NCBI GenBank assembly: GCA_023525975.1 | Contig: CM042029.1 | Span: forward strand, 82,566,849 to 82,630,848 | Direction of reading: 5' to 3' | Length of the DNA: 64,000 nt | From: Smallanthus sonchifolius | Lineage: Eukaryota > Streptophyta > Magnoliopsida > Asterales > Asteraceae | Shown here: positions 11,881 through 22,740 of the stretch, piece after piece | How the letters are laid out: every line of letters starts with the position of its first letter | Numbering within the stretch: the stretch's first letter is position 1 | The notes under the pieces: generated by a model | What the model was told of the DNA's origin: nothing | The model's database searches: none | Seen by the model: only the letters and a program-made list of their open reading frames with translations | Program-made: the position numbers and the translations under genes

Positions 11881-13812
11881 GGAGGGATATTCTAAGAAGT
11901 GAAAAAAAGTGCAGAAAGTGTAGGAAGCATAATAAAGTGTCATGTGTCCAAGAAAGATTCTAAAGGAAAAGGGCAAAAACGTAAGCGTATCATCCACATG
12001 CTACTCACATAGCAAGGAAAATGCACAAGCAAGTCACATGCGTATTCCCCCCATCTTTTTTAAACGCTCATAACTTTTTTATCCGATATTATTTTTAAAA
12101 AAAAATTGCACTATAATAGCAAGCGTTTTTTATCTTTCCAACGAGTATGATACTGATATATATATTTAAAAAAAATTCATCGTTTTATGGTGTTTTTGAA
12201 CTGGGCGTTTTAAGTTGTTTATGAACTTAAAATTTATGGTGTTTTTGATCTGTGCGTTTAACATTCTGCTCATGGTCTTTTACACATGACGTTTTACACA
12301 TGGTGTTTTATATTGGTCATTTAAAAATCACTTTTTTTAACATGAACTGAGCGTTTTCTACATGGGTTTTAGATTGATCATGGTGTTTTACACATGGCGT
12401 TTTAGATTCTGATCATGGTGTTTTACACCCGGGCATGGTGTTCTACACATGGCGTTTTAGTTTCTGTTGACAGTGTTTTACTCCTGGGATAATGTTTTAA
12501 CATGACGTTTTAAAACACCACGTAGAAAAAATTGAAATAATTTTCCTAATACTTGTAATCCACTCCGAAGAAAAACACCATAAAATGATTTATAGTTTCG
12601 CTCGAAAACATCATAAAACACACTCGAAAAAATGAAATGAAAAAACATTATAAAAACACCATTTAATTTATGTTTTATATGACGCTCGAAAAACACTATA
12701 AACACGTCATACAAACGTTCGAAAAAACACCATTAAAACTTCAAATACAAAACGTCATACAAACGTTCAAAAAAATACCATTTAATTTATGGTTTATATG
12801 ACGCTCGAAAAACACCATAAACACGTCATACGAACGTTCGAAAAACACCATAAACACGTCATACAAACGCTCCAAATAAAAACACCAAAAGGTCCTTCAA
12901 CGAGTATGGTATTTTTGAACTGCGCGTTTAACATTCTATTTATGGTGTTTTACATATGACGTTTTACACATGTTGTTTTATATTGGACATGTAAAAATCC
13001 TTTTTTTTACATGAACTGGTGTTTTCTACATGGGATTTTAGATTGGTCATGGTGTTTTACACATGGCGTTTTATATTTCGTTGATAGTGTTTTACACCTA
13101 GGCATGGTGTTTTACACATGGCGTTTTAGAACACCACGTACAAAACGTTGAAATAATTTACTAATACTTGTAAAACGTAAAAACACCATGTACATACTTA
13201 AAACGTCATAACCATAAAACATAATGGGTAGATTGACGTTTAAATGTTAAAACACCATGTACAGATTTAAACACCATGTACATACTTATACACAAATGTA
13301 TATACTTAAAACCATATACAGACTTAAACAATACCATGTACAGATTTAAACACCATGTACAGACTTAAACATTGTTAAAACACCAGACAGAATCATAGTT
13401 ACGACTTTGTGGGTAATCGCTGCAGTCGGTGGATGAATTTTGTTGTGCAGTGGCGAAAAGAAAAAAAAACGTCATAAAAATGTCATGTACACCATAAAAT
13501 TGACCAATTTAAGCAACACTCACTTCATCGATTTTTTTTTGTTTTTTTTATATATCAATACTATACTCGTTGAAAAGATAAAAAAAATGCTCGATTTTAT
13601 GGTATATTTTAAAAAAAAAATAATGACGTATAAAAAAGTTTGGAACGTTTAAAAAAATGGGGGAAATGGCATCTGACAAGCATGTGAGGAATCTAATTTG
13701 CAATTATTTACCCTTTTGTCACCGCTTCAATCTCAAGCACAAAACCCAATGATCTTGTGGCTTAAAATTATTTCTACACTTTGAACACTTTTTAGCGGAA
13801 CCCTATACTATA
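11879..13812. mobile_element. Foldback / MULE-like element with long terminal inverted repeats
   Basis: The two ends are inverted copies over about 190 bp. Left: GGATATTCTAAGAAGTG, then AAAGTGTAGGAAG, CACATGCGTATTCCCCCCAT and TTTTTTAAACGCTC. The right end, reverse complemented, gives GGGTTCCGCTAAAAAGTG, AAAGTGTAGAAATAA, CACATGCTTG..CCCCCAT and TTTTTTAAACGTTCC. The interior is made of repeats of GGTGTTTTACACATGGCGTTTTA in alternating orientation. There is no transposase. The TSD is ambiguous because both flanks are TA-rich. Long inverted ends suggest a Mutator-like or foldback class, by inference. Confidence 0.6.
12180..13390. repeat. Array of GGTGTTTTACACATGGCGTTTTA words in alternating orientation
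   Basis: Words such as ATGGTGTTTTACACATGGCG recur in plus orientation at about 12180-12500 and 12900-13130, and in minus orientation (AAAACACCATAAACACGTCA) at about 12510-12900 and 13130-13390. The interior of the element is therefore itself a series of inverted blocks. Confidence 0.7.
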
Positions 13813-14603
13813 TATATTGACCATTGCAATTTGAACCGTTGCAATTCAAACGACTATAATGCCGTTGTGTGCTCAACTCCACGATCGTGGATATTTCCGC
13901 GGAACCCACCCATGACCGTTTTTCACACGCAGAGGGTGCGGTGTTCCATGACCCCATGACTGCCAACTCATTTCCTCGTGACCTCCACGAGATGTATACC
14001 CCTCGGTCTGAATACAAAAATAAAGGTAAAGCAGTATAGGGATGGGCTGAGCTTGGTTTTTTGCAAAACTGTGGCAGTTTTAATTGGGTTTCAAGTTATA
14101 ACAGAAAAGTTGGGTCGTTAAATACTGATCCATTTGAGTATTTGGGCTTCAACCATTATTGTAATATAGTGTTTTTGTTTTTATAGTTATTAATTAATAA
14201 TCCTTTTTTACACATTATATTACGTTTTCATCCGTTCGAAATAGTGATTTTAAGCAGAAAGGAATAAACTATCTTCACAAAATGACTAACCGGTTACATA
14301 AATTAAATAACAATGAAGATTATAAAAATTCAGGATCAAAATTCATAACATATAATATGTGAATATAAACTTTATTACTGTATAGTAAGTTTTAACTGCA
14401 ATTGGGCCTTTGACTGGGCGTTGACAATGACCCGTTTCCAGCCTTAACGGGTTATCAAATGATTTATGTGGATCGAATACAAATTGATGGGCCATTCAGA
14501 ATAAAGGAACGAGCCTACCAGACTACATGAACGGGTCGGGCTTTTTCACTGTTGTGACGCCTTAGCTTTTTTGTTAAAGTGGGACCTTTACTGGTCTAAA
14601 GGG
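13813..14603. other. Spacer with PIF-like remnant
   Basis: Positions about 13815-14000 have the GC-richer CCACG/CATGACC composition seen next to the PIF elements in this window (for example 20000-20140) and may be a MITE relic. The rest is AT-rich and unassigned. Confidence 0.35.
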
Positions 14604-15034
14604 TAGAGGAGCATAGCCAAACCGGACCCGGATCTGAAACCGATCGAAAAACTGGTTTGGGTGAAACTAGTTTGGATCTGATTTGCCTGTTTGAAACCGG
14701 TTTGGGTGAATCGTAAGTTATATAATACTTTGAATTCAATTTTTAACCGCTCTGATCGTATTAGATCATATTGTAATTAGTATATTAGAAGATAGTATTA
14801 TGTAAATATGATTATCATATATAACCTTTATTATAATCCTAATTATTCACAATTATCAATACAATCACATTTATACTCAATTAAGGTGTTTAACTAATCT
14901 GGTATGGTTTTCCTTTATACACCGGTTTTAGAATTGATATGGTTTGGTTAGATCTGGTTTGAATTTCATTGACTCAATCCGAACCTGTTTTTAACCAACC
15001 CGGTTTGGCCCAAAAACCTGTTTGTGCACCACTA
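14604..15034. mobile_element. hAT-like non-autonomous element, 431 bp
   Basis: Starts TAGAGGAGCATAGCCAAACC and ends TTTGTGCACCACTA. A perfect 8-bp target duplication CTAAAGGG lies at 14596-14603 and 15035-15042. The subterminal regions are full of AACCGG / CCGGTTT / GGTTTGG words, like the coding hAT element at 53100. Confidence 0.92.
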
Positions 15035-15042
15035 CTAAAGGG

Positions 15043-16559
15043 ATCATTCTAGATTATCATGGATCAATCCAAGTATCAAACTGCCCACGTAAACGACATG
15101 ATGTTTGCGTAGGGTTGTAGATATTTTTCAAAAGAATTCGACGATAAGGACAATGAAGATGATAAATCCCTTGTTTAAAAAAAAAATTGGAACAGTGATT
15201 AGAGGAAATTTTAGTGTAGAATGTGAGAGGTGTAAAAAAACAGATGCTGTTTAGGTTTTTTACGATTAGATTAAAATTTAAAATATGTTTTTTTAAGAAA
15301 CTAGCCGTTAAATGGCTATATGCACCAAACCCAACGCCTCATTCCTTCTTCCACGCCCATTACCCCACTCATCGTGGCTTGGTCACGCCCCCGGTTACGC
15401 TCGGGCGGCGCGGTGTGCCATGCTCATGGCCTGCTAACTTGGCTCTCACGTCCCCCACTCACGACACCACTACACATACCCTAATGGTGAGACTCCCACT
15501 GGCATGTATTTGGAAGACATGAGAGACCCTGAAACCAACAAGAGTGCATTAATTAAAACAAGTAAAAAATGGTTGGAATATCCTTCATACCATATAAATA
15601 ATACCGAGAACAAAGTTAATAAATACAATAACAACTCCAAACTCTATGCTATATGTTGCTCACTTGTTCTTCCGTATTCGTCTGTGTTGGAGTGTACATG
15701 AGTAAAGCTGCTCGTAAGCTACATGATATCAATACGCTAAAAACCTCGAATCGAATCAAGCTTCACATATCGAACGTGACTACGTTCCCGAGTATTAACC
15801 AACCTACGGTCTATATACTTTCATTTAATATCGAACTTGACTATCTGAGATTGAAAACTACTCACGAGCCAATCTTGATTTTGAAAAATACATCTCTACA
15901 CAAGTTGAGCTTGAACTCGAGCTTTAAACGAGTTGTGCGATAGAAATGGAGCTTTAAAGGCCTACTCACCACAAAAAAAAATCACTAGTTTGCATCATTT
16001 ACAATCTGAGTTGTAGTGTAAAAAAAACTTCCTATTACTATCTGTGGATTTTTCGTAATTCAACAATTATGTAAATGAAAAAAAGGAAAATTGAAAAGAG
16101 ATTACATTTATTTTTCATTAAGTCTCTAAACAGAGGCGCGGTATATATATTTATCCACATCACCATATGTAATAGTGCAAGCCTTTGAAGAAATTTTATG
16201 AAATTCTCGTTTAAGCGTAGCTAGCAAACAACCATTCAATCATGCGGCGACCATATCTTCATGATTGCTCGGACCATTTATTGATTTGCCTTAATTTCCC
16301 TCTCGGTGATGGGATATCCCCAAAACATGCATTCCTCAAAACCAAAAGACCATTTATTTGGGCTTAGGGGCTGTTAGCTAAACAATTTTAAAGGCTTACA
16401 GAACTATTAAGAGGTGAGTTTATAGCAAAACAAACACCAATTACCTCTGACTGATTCAGAGGTAAGCCTCTTAAAGGAATCATTAAGAGTCGAACAAACA
16501 ACCCTTTAAGTTTATATTAACTCGTCATAAGTTCGTGAAAGTTTCCTGTATTGCATGTC
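15043..16559. other. Spacer with MITE-like pieces
   Basis: 15170-15480 has PIF-type composition (CACGCCCATTACCCCACTC and similar words) without clear ends. 16367-16504 starts GGGCTGTTAGCTAAACA and ends GAACAAACAACCC, an imperfect inverted repeat typical of hAT-type MITEs, but without a matching TSD. No host gene is recognised; frames at 15223-15943 have no domain. Confidence 0.4.
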
Positions 16560-17015
16560 ACACAACATGGTGTCCTACTTTCTTTTCATGACGAGGTCAT
16601 CTACATATTCATCTAAAAATAATACTTGAACCGGAAGCCAGCCAATGCATCTAACTTAGAGTCTCCTGTAATAATCTTTTGGACATGTCTCTCTAGGTCC
16701 TTAAAGTCGATGCACAATTTGATATTGAACCACTCGCAATATCTCACCACTGACCAACTTGTTCACTTCGTCGATTGCATCTTTACTTCTTTCGGAGGCT
16801 AAGGACCTCCATTTATGTACCACCGATGACAAACGTGTTCTATGTCAAGTGCATGTTCGGTTATATATCTTTATACCCCGGTCGATCGGTCATGCAAACA
16901 CTTCTAAATTTCTTTCGAGGCGACGCCTCAATCTTCTGTTGCAACTAGTGGTTAACGCCCCACGAATCGTAATTGTCTCGTCTGGAAACTTCTTGTCCCG
17001 TATCCATTTTTCCAT
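16560..17015 (-). pseudogene. Ty3/gypsy (Athila/Tat-type) pol fragment, badly decayed
   Basis: Minus-strand frames show the linker and start of a gypsy reverse transcriptase: PDETITIRGALTTSC near 16950-16985, EVFAWP-like and DRPGYK at about 16880, LASERS followed by DAIDEVNKLVS (about 16750-16800), and LCIDFKDL near 16710. These match in order the Athila/Tat pol motif series preceding and entering the RT domain. Frames change repeatedly and stops are frequent. The 17027-18258 insertion cuts the sequence at its right side. Confidence 0.6.
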
Positions 17016-17233
17016 AGTCTTAATCAGGGACGGACCTACCCTATGGGTAGGTAGCCCCCGCTACCCCTCAACTTTTACACGCACTGCAAAAAAAAATTAT
17101 GGTTTTATGTATCTGTTTACCCCTTACGTTACCCCTCAAATTTTTTTAAAAGCTCAACACTTCATAAAAATTCCAAAATTTTATAAAAAACCTAATACTT
17201 TATAAAAAAAAATCCCCACATTTTATTAAAGGT

Positions 17234-17725
17234 TTTGAGGTATTGGGTTCTAAGCAGTTAATGCGGAAAAATATCTGTTATCGGTCAAGAACCAATATTT
17301 GAGATATCGGTTCTCGCGGTGGGATATCGGTAGCTTTTATATCATGCATAAACTTATATACACACATATATAATATTAACAGTTAAATAAAAAGTCAAAA
17401 CTAAAAAGTATTTTATATTAGAAACATGATCTAACAGGTGTGCGAAGTACGAACGTGGGTGTATTAGGGAGTTAGGGCATTTACTTTGATGGTTTTGGCT
17501 ATGGGTACAAGGCATTCGGCCAAAATTTTAAAGGGAAATTGCCTTTGAGGCAGAAAAATGTTAAAAAAAAGGGTCAAGGTTAGTAAACCAAGAGGGGAGA
17601 CAACCGATATTATGGAATCAAAATCTCGATTATATCTCGGTAAATATCACCGATAATATCGGGACCGATATTTTGGCATAGTACCGATAACCGATATATC
17701 ACCGATATATCGCCAATACCTCAAA
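17234..17725. mobile_element. Inverted-repeat element rich in ACCGATAT
   Basis: 13-bp perfect terminal inverted repeats, TTTGAGGTATTGG (17234-17246) and CCAATACCTCAAA (17713-17725). The interior near both ends has many copies of ATCGGT/ACCGATAT. This pattern is that of a small non-autonomous DNA transposon, superfamily uncertain. Confidence 0.6.
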
Positions 17726-18091
17726 GTCTCAATTATCAAACCCAACTTACCCAAGCGGCCGACCAAGAAGAAAGACAAAGAGCGGGAACTGTGAGAGCCA
17801 GAGACCGATCATTCGACCACCCGCTTTAGTTGAAACCACCGCCCGGCCAGGGGCGGAGCTTGAAAAAAAACACAGTAGGGGCCGGGATTTATTTTTCAAA
17901 TCGCCAATACCTCAAAGTCTCAATATTCAAACCCAATTTACCCAAGCGACCGGCCAAGAAAAAAGACAAAGAGCGGGAACTGTGAGAGCCAGAGACCGAC
18001 CATTCGACCTCCCGCTCTAGCTGAGACCACCGCCTTGCCAGTGGCGGAGCTTGAAAAAAAACGCAATGGGGGCTGGGATTTATTTTTCCTA
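17711..18091. repeat. Tandem duplication, 191-bp unit x2
   Basis: Copy 1 begins at 17711 and copy 2 at 17902, both starting CGCCAATACCTCAAAG and running through GAGCGGGAACTGTGAGAGCC and GGCGGAGCTTGAAAAAAAAC. They differ at scattered positions. The unit begins inside the right terminal repeat of the 17234-17725 element. Confidence 0.9.
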
Positions 18092-18634
18092 TCAGTGGGG
18101 CCGGAACTATAAAATTTTCGGCTGAATACGTATAAATTAACACTATTGAGAAAAAAATCGGGGGAGAGGGGCTTTACCGTAAAAAAAAATTGTTTACATG
18201 AAAATACGGTCAAAATTTTTTTTTGTTACCCCTCAACTTTTGTTCTTGATCCGTCACCAGTCTTAATCATCTATTTTTACACACTTCCAAACATTCTTGT
18301 CCTAACCATATATAGTTGCTACACCGGATATTGTTGGGATTTTCACCATCCCATGGGCCTTAGGCTAAGGGGACTACCTCCACATTTTCACAATTTCACA
18401 CTCATCCACGTTAGCGTTACGACAGATTTTATAGCTTTTCCAAATTCTTCACATTTGAGGGAAATGGTTCCACATTTCCAAACTGCCACGTCATTTTTTT
18501 TTCTAATTTAATTTAATATTAATTTGTTTTAATAATTTAAAAAGTAAATAATAATAAATTAATAACATTAAAAAAAATTACATTAATAATTAAAAAATAA
18601 AAATAAATTAAAACGTTAATAATAAAAATAGACT

Positions 18635-19776
18635 TTAATTGTTGCCCGAGTCGAGATGGAGCACCAAATCTTGACGAAGATTGTTGTGTATCTCACGGTT
18701 GTGTTTGTATTGTTCGTTTACACTTTGTTGGGCATCGCTAACTTCCTCTAATCCAAGTGTCGCTTCAAATTCTTCTTCGTTGAACCCGCAACGTGCCCGA
18801 CTATCATTTTCAATGATCATGTTATGTAGGATGATGCAAGTGTACATAACACGTCTTATTCTTTTGAGCTTCCACGAACGTGCCAGATTTTTCACTATTT
18901 GAAATCTTTGTTTTAGTACACCAAAAGCACGTTTAATGTCTTTTCTTGTCGATTCTTGTCGGCGTTTGAAATATTTTCTAACTTCATCTTCCGGATACGA
19001 AAACAATTTCACAAAAGTAGCCCATTCAGGATAAATAACATCAACGAGGTAATACTCGTGCTTGTATCTTGTACCTCTAAGATCAAAAGAACTATCGGGT
19101 ACAGTTCCATTAACGAATGTGTTGAATAGTGGGGATTGGTTAAGCACATTTATATCGTTGTTTGAACCCGCAACACCAAAGTAAGCATGCCAAAACCAAA
19201 GATCTTGTGATACGACATCCTCGAGCATAATTGTTGGAGCCGGATGGTCACCTCGCATATATTTCCCTCGCCGTGCATTTGGGCAATTTCTCCACTCCCA
19301 ATGCATATTATACCTTTACAAAATTTGTATAAACAAATCCATGCCGTTTTCTTGGCGATCTTAATATTTTCATCTAATTCGTCGGCGCCGGATCCGTATG
19401 CCAAGATCCGCATAGCGGTGGTGCACTTTTGAATGGGGGTGAACCCTCTACGACCTCTTGCATCCCATTTTAATTTGAAATAATCCATCTCTCGTTCCAA
19501 ATTGTTAACAATGTGTAAAAATAGATTTCTACGCGTACGAAAACGAGTTCGGAATGTCTCTGCGTTATAAACCGGCTCGTCACAAAAGTAATCGTTTATT
19601 AAACGCTCGTGAGCGGCTTCACGGTCTCCGTTAACAGTGGCTCTTCGTGTGAACGTACGTGTGTTCGAGCTTTCGGCATCGTCTCTAATTATTTCAACGA
19701 GAGTAGCGGCAACCGTTTTAAAAAAAAAGTGGAGCGACACCTTAGGATTCGGAAGATGGTGAATTGAGGGAATCAA
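18635..19776 (-). pseudogene. PIF/Harbinger transposase (plant transposon protein family), internally deleted
   Basis: Two minus-strand blocks in different frames. The N-terminal block (about 19320-19776) has NDYFCDEPVYNAETFRTRFR, FTPIQKCTTAMRILAYG and WICLYKFCKG. The C-terminal block (18635-19306) begins MHWEWRNCPNA and carries NNDINVLNQSPLF (second catalytic Asp), QESTRKDIKRAFGVLKQRF (region of the third acidic residue) and MYTCIILHNMI. The segment that should lie between KFCKG and MHWEW, including the first catalytic Asp of the SIDC motif, is deleted, with a frame change at the junction. It cannot be an active transposase. The family normally excises and inserts PIF elements at TTA/TAA. 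Confidence 0.85.
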
Positions 19777-19975
19777 TTTGAGAGTGAAATGGTTTGGAGA
19801 GAATTGTAGTGTGGTTGTTTATAAAATTATTGGTTTGTAAATTAGTTAATATATATATATATATATATATATGTGGTTACATTTAAAAAAAATAATAAAA
19901 AAAATAAAAATAAAAGTTTAAACGTTTCCCAACGGTCACCAACGGCTAGATTTCTCCTCTCCACACCGTGGAGAT

Positions 19976-20062
19976 ACCCACGCTCGTGAACCACGGCCGT
20001 GGACCACGCTCGTGAACCACGGCCGTGGACCACGCCAGTGAACCACGGCCGTGGACCATGCC
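19976..20062 (+). repeat. 27-bp tandem repeat built on CACGGCCGTG palindromes
   Basis: Three to four copies of GTGAACCACGGCCGTGGACC with a short variable linker (CACGCTC or CACGCCA). Each copy contains the perfect 10-bp palindrome CACGGCCGTG. It lies near the right end of the PIF element and is much GC-richer than the surroundings. Confidence 0.85.
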
Positions 20063-20141
20063 AGGCGGGTGTGGTGTTCCACGCTCTCCACGTCGCCACC
20101 TCAGCTCCCACGCCACTTTCACGCCTCCGGTCCCCTCAGCC

Positions 20142-20274
20142 TTATTAGTTTATCTCATACCCGAACTAATATTCAAGTTGCTGATTTCTTTATTAAAAGT
20201 CTTCCCTGCGTTCAACATACTGATGTACTAGGCAAGTTGGGGTTAGCGACACCTCCAACTTAGTGTGGGGGAGG
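20142..20274 (+). pseudogene. Copia pol C-terminus (RNase H tail) and polypurine tract
   Basis: A plus-strand frame reads TRTNIQVADFFIKSLP..LGKLGL followed by a stop, matching the TxxQLADxFTKxLP ... LxxLG tail of Ty1/copia RNase H. The purine-rich TGGGGGAGG just before 20275 is the expected polypurine tract. The upstream part of the element is cut off by the PIF insertion. Confidence 0.78.
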
Positions 20275-20707
20275 TGTTGGTACGAACGCTTCAAAGTCCA
20301 AGTCTACAGGCGAGTCATTTGATACGGGAGCTTCATTTTTTATTCAGATGAACTAAATGCTACGGAAGAAGAATTGATACGGAAGGTCTAATTTAGTCAT
20401 GTGTCAGTTACGTGTTGTATTTAACAACTTAGTTAGTCTTTTTTCTATTATTTCTCGTATTCTTGAAAAATTCCAATATTGGCTACTTATCATGATTGAA
20501 TAAATCATATAATTAAAATCTCGTAGAGTACGTTGACGTGAGGGACAATCTAATGACCACGTTCAAAGGATCGGAGTCTACATAAACAAGAAAAAACCGA
20601 TAACAACTTCGAAGAAGATTTCAAATCTGCTAGGACTTGTTTGAACTTGTATTATATTATGTGTAATTGTTTTACAAAAAAGTTAAAAATCTTTCGCCAC
20701 GTCAACA
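20275..20707 (+). repeat. Copia 3' LTR
   Basis: Begins TGTTGGTACGAACG immediately after the polypurine tract and ends CGCCACGTCAACA, giving the TGTTG..CAACA inverted termini of Copia LTRs; length 433 bp. No second LTR in the window matches it clearly. Confidence 0.65.
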
Positions 20708-21007
20708 GTAGGGCAATCACTAACCAAAACCATCAAAATGTGTAATGATTTCACAATTTACTATTAATTTATTTTTTTTTACTCAAATAAAATGATTAAA
20801 TTGGTTGAAAACCCCAACCAGCCCCGCACGCCCCATGATTTGCCTCCCAGCGCAGCCCATCACACCGCCTTGGGGCGGTGTATCACACAATCACGCCCAA
20901 TCATAGGCCACCTCATCCACCCCTTTTTCAACGCTCATTACACTTAGAATGTCTTACCATTAAATTAATAATTATGTTTTTGGAACGAAGGTTACCAACA
21001 AGACTAT
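20708..21007. other. Spacer, possible MITE relic
   Basis: CCCC-rich PIF-like composition at 20815-20960 (CCCCGCACGCCCCATG, GGGGCGGTGT). No ends or TSD resolved and no gene. Confidence 0.3.
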
Positions 21008-21513
21008 TTAAAAGCTGGCCATAATGTACCAAACGAAATTTATTAAAGAAATGTTAAGAATGGGGCGACGGGGTGTTTCCCTTTGTCGTTTGCTCAACCC
21101 CTGTTCACCTATCTTTTGAAGAAGGTGGCGGAATCCACTGTCTAAACGAAGGGTTATGTTAAATGCACTTTGTTTTCCAAATCTTTCTTCAGGTGCAACC
21201 ATATTTCTTCTGCTGTACCTGCATATTTAACACTGTTTCTAATCTCCTTCTCCATGGCAATGTTTAGCCAACCTTCGATCATCGCGTCGCACCTCATCCA
21301 GATCATGTGTTCAGCTGTTGCATGACCGGGTTTCTTGATCGTTCCATCAATGAAGCCGGTTTTGTTTTAAGTAAAAAGAAAATTGATCATCTCTTGAGAC
21401 CAATCAATATAATTGCTGTCAGTAAGGGCTTCATTAACATGCATTTGTCTGGGGTAGTCGGAAGGGTGGATGTAGTACGGAAGGGTTTTTGCCTGGCCTG
21501 CTCTGATACCATT
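21008..21513 (-). pseudogene. Copia gag remnant with primer binding site
   Basis: Minus strand. The PBS TGGTATCAGAG (21501-21511) is followed by a gag N-terminus: YYIHPSDYPRQMHVNEALTD, NYIDWSQEMINFL, then after an in-frame stop NKTGFIDGTIKKPGHATAEH, WMRCDAMIEGWLNIAMEKEI and AGTAEEIWLHLKK. These are hallmarks of plant Copia gag (DUF4219/UBN2 type). The remainder to 21008 is frame-shifted. It is truncated, with no protease or later pol domains. Confidence 0.8.
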
Positions 21514-21655
21514 TGAATCGGTAATTAGAGACTTTTTGGTTATTTGATTAAAATTGATCACACCTCATACAAGGAGGAAAGCCAAAGATTTATACAAGAG
21601 GAGATAGAAACTCCAAAGGATCTGAAAAGACTAGAAGCAAACGAAAAGGTGTTTG
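21514..21655 (-). repeat. Truncated Copia 5' LTR joined to the GDSL exon
   Basis: The bases just upstream (minus strand) of the PBS end in ACCGATTCA and extend about 140 bp to 21655, where the sequence switches to GDSL coding. No TG start is present, so the LTR is truncated at the junction. Confidence 0.5.
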
Positions 21656-22007
21656 TTAGAAGTTGACGCCGTGAGTGGTGTCGGTTTTTTTGTTAAGGTA
21701 GGGAGGGAAGTATGGTAAGTTGAGTGATTCGGCTACGAAGTCGATGATGAGATTGCCGTCGGAGTATCGGTTTCTGAGGCGGTGGAAGAATGTGCGGCCA
21801 TAAGGGAGGTGGGAGACTTGTCGGAATATGTTTGGTCCGGTGGAGTCGTTGGTGTTGCCGGTGTCAGTGTAAGAGTCTCCGAAGATGTAGACTTTGTTGA
21901 AGGGATGATGGTGTGGGGAAGCCGAGAGATACAAAAGGAGAATAATGGAAATGAAAATTGTAACAAGGGTAAAATTGGGAAAACCAAATATTAATAAAAT
22001 GAGACAT
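21656..22007 (-). pseudogene. GDSL esterase/lipase first exon, broken
   Basis: GDSL esterase/lipases are secreted serine hydrolases. This minus-strand fragment has a hydrophobic signal-peptide-like stretch ending LLLYLSASPHHHPF, then KVYIFGDSYTDTGNTND with the block I nucleophile Ser (FGDSYTDTGN), GPNIFRQVSHLPYGRTFF, RYSDGNLIIDFVAESLNLPY and finally HGVNF. It stops at a TAA directly after HGVNF, where Copia LTR sequence begins; blocks II, III and V are absent. The only suitable ATG (22005-22007) is one base out of frame with the GDSL frame. It keeps its own TATA box. It is a truncated relic, not a functional enzyme. Confidence 0.85.
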
Positions 22008-22060
22008 GTTTATGTGTTTGTTGGATATTGGGGATGTTGAGCTTGGTGCTCCAACGGGAT

Positions 22061-22073
22061 TTATTTATATATA
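22061..22073 (-). promoter_or_regulatory. TATA box of the broken GDSL gene
   Basis: Minus-strand TATATATAAATAA lies about 55-65 bp upstream of the first ATG at 22007, a normal plant core-promoter spacing. Confidence 0.65.
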
Positions 22074-22179
22074 GAATTGAAGTATTTGAAATGCCAAATT
22101 TGCCCTTGGAGATGTTAGATGTTATTTGGGATTTCTTTTAAGAAATGGGCGTAGGGAGCACTTAATCACCACATTGGTT

Positions 22180-22740
22180 GTTTTTAATTTTGTGTTATAA
22201 AAGAGGTGGTCGCTATTTGAATTCACGACATGTTTCAAATTTATAGTTGCGTCTTTGACTTTTCCTTACAAAATAGCAACACTTTTAACTTGATTTGGCG
22301 CATGAAAATAAAAATAGTCGTCGAAACAAGTGTTGGATGAGCGCCAATATTTTTCATCACTTCCCGCTTGACCATCAACGATGATATATCGTCGAGAAAG
22401 ACTGAAAAATGTCAAAAAGTGTATCTTGGCCATCAACGACGACATGTCATCGGGATTTCCCCACCAATAACAACGACACAAGTCATTGCGATTGCCCCAA
22501 CAAAACTGTTTTGTTTTCTAGTAGTGAAAAAAGTGGTCGTCAATTCAAATGGCTGTCAATTCAAATGACGACAACTTTTTAAGCTAGTGACGTAGATTGA
22601 AGGGGTGTTGACTTGTAGAAGTTGTCGCCATTTCAATTGGCAACGAGTAACCTTATACGTGACAACTCTGTTTCATTCAAACATGTCGCCAATTCAAATA
22701 AGGATAACTCTTTTTGTAACAATAAATTGATTAAGGGCTT
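22180..22740. mobile_element. CACTA-type terminal fragment
   Basis: Position 22526 ends TTTTCTAGTAGTG, the terminal repeat of CACTA elements also seen at 35395-35403. Both sides carry repeated GTCGTCAATTCAAAT / GTCGCCAATTCAAAT words, as in CACTA subterminal arrays. No CACTAC start partner was found, so it is a fragment or a nested end. Confidence 0.5.

Larger units (their letters stand above)
17027..18258. mobile_element. hAT/Tip100-like insertion with 11-bp flanking repeats
   Basis: An identical AGTCTTAATCA sits at 17016-17026 and 18259-18269. The left end GGGACGGACCTACC and right end GATCCGTCACC are imperfect inverted repeats of the GGCGGA(C/T)C type. The insertion lies in the gypsy remnant. 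It contains an inverted-repeat element (17234-17725) and a tandem duplication (17711-18091). There is no coding capacity. Confidence 0.65.
18363..20141 (-). mobile_element. PIF/Harbinger element inserted in a Copia remnant
   Basis: Left end GGCTAAGGGGACTACCTCC, right end CCGGTCCCCTCAGCC (inverted GGCTGAGGGGACCGG). TTA duplications flank it at 18360-18362 and 20142-20144. It carries one decayed minus-strand transposase. Directly right of it a Copia 3' end continues, so the element landed in that retrotransposon. Confidence 0.82.

Noticed and set aside
15504..15943. Small coding genes at 15.5-15.9 kb
   Set aside because: Overlapping frames with no domain in MITE-rich DNA; no coherent start or splice signals.
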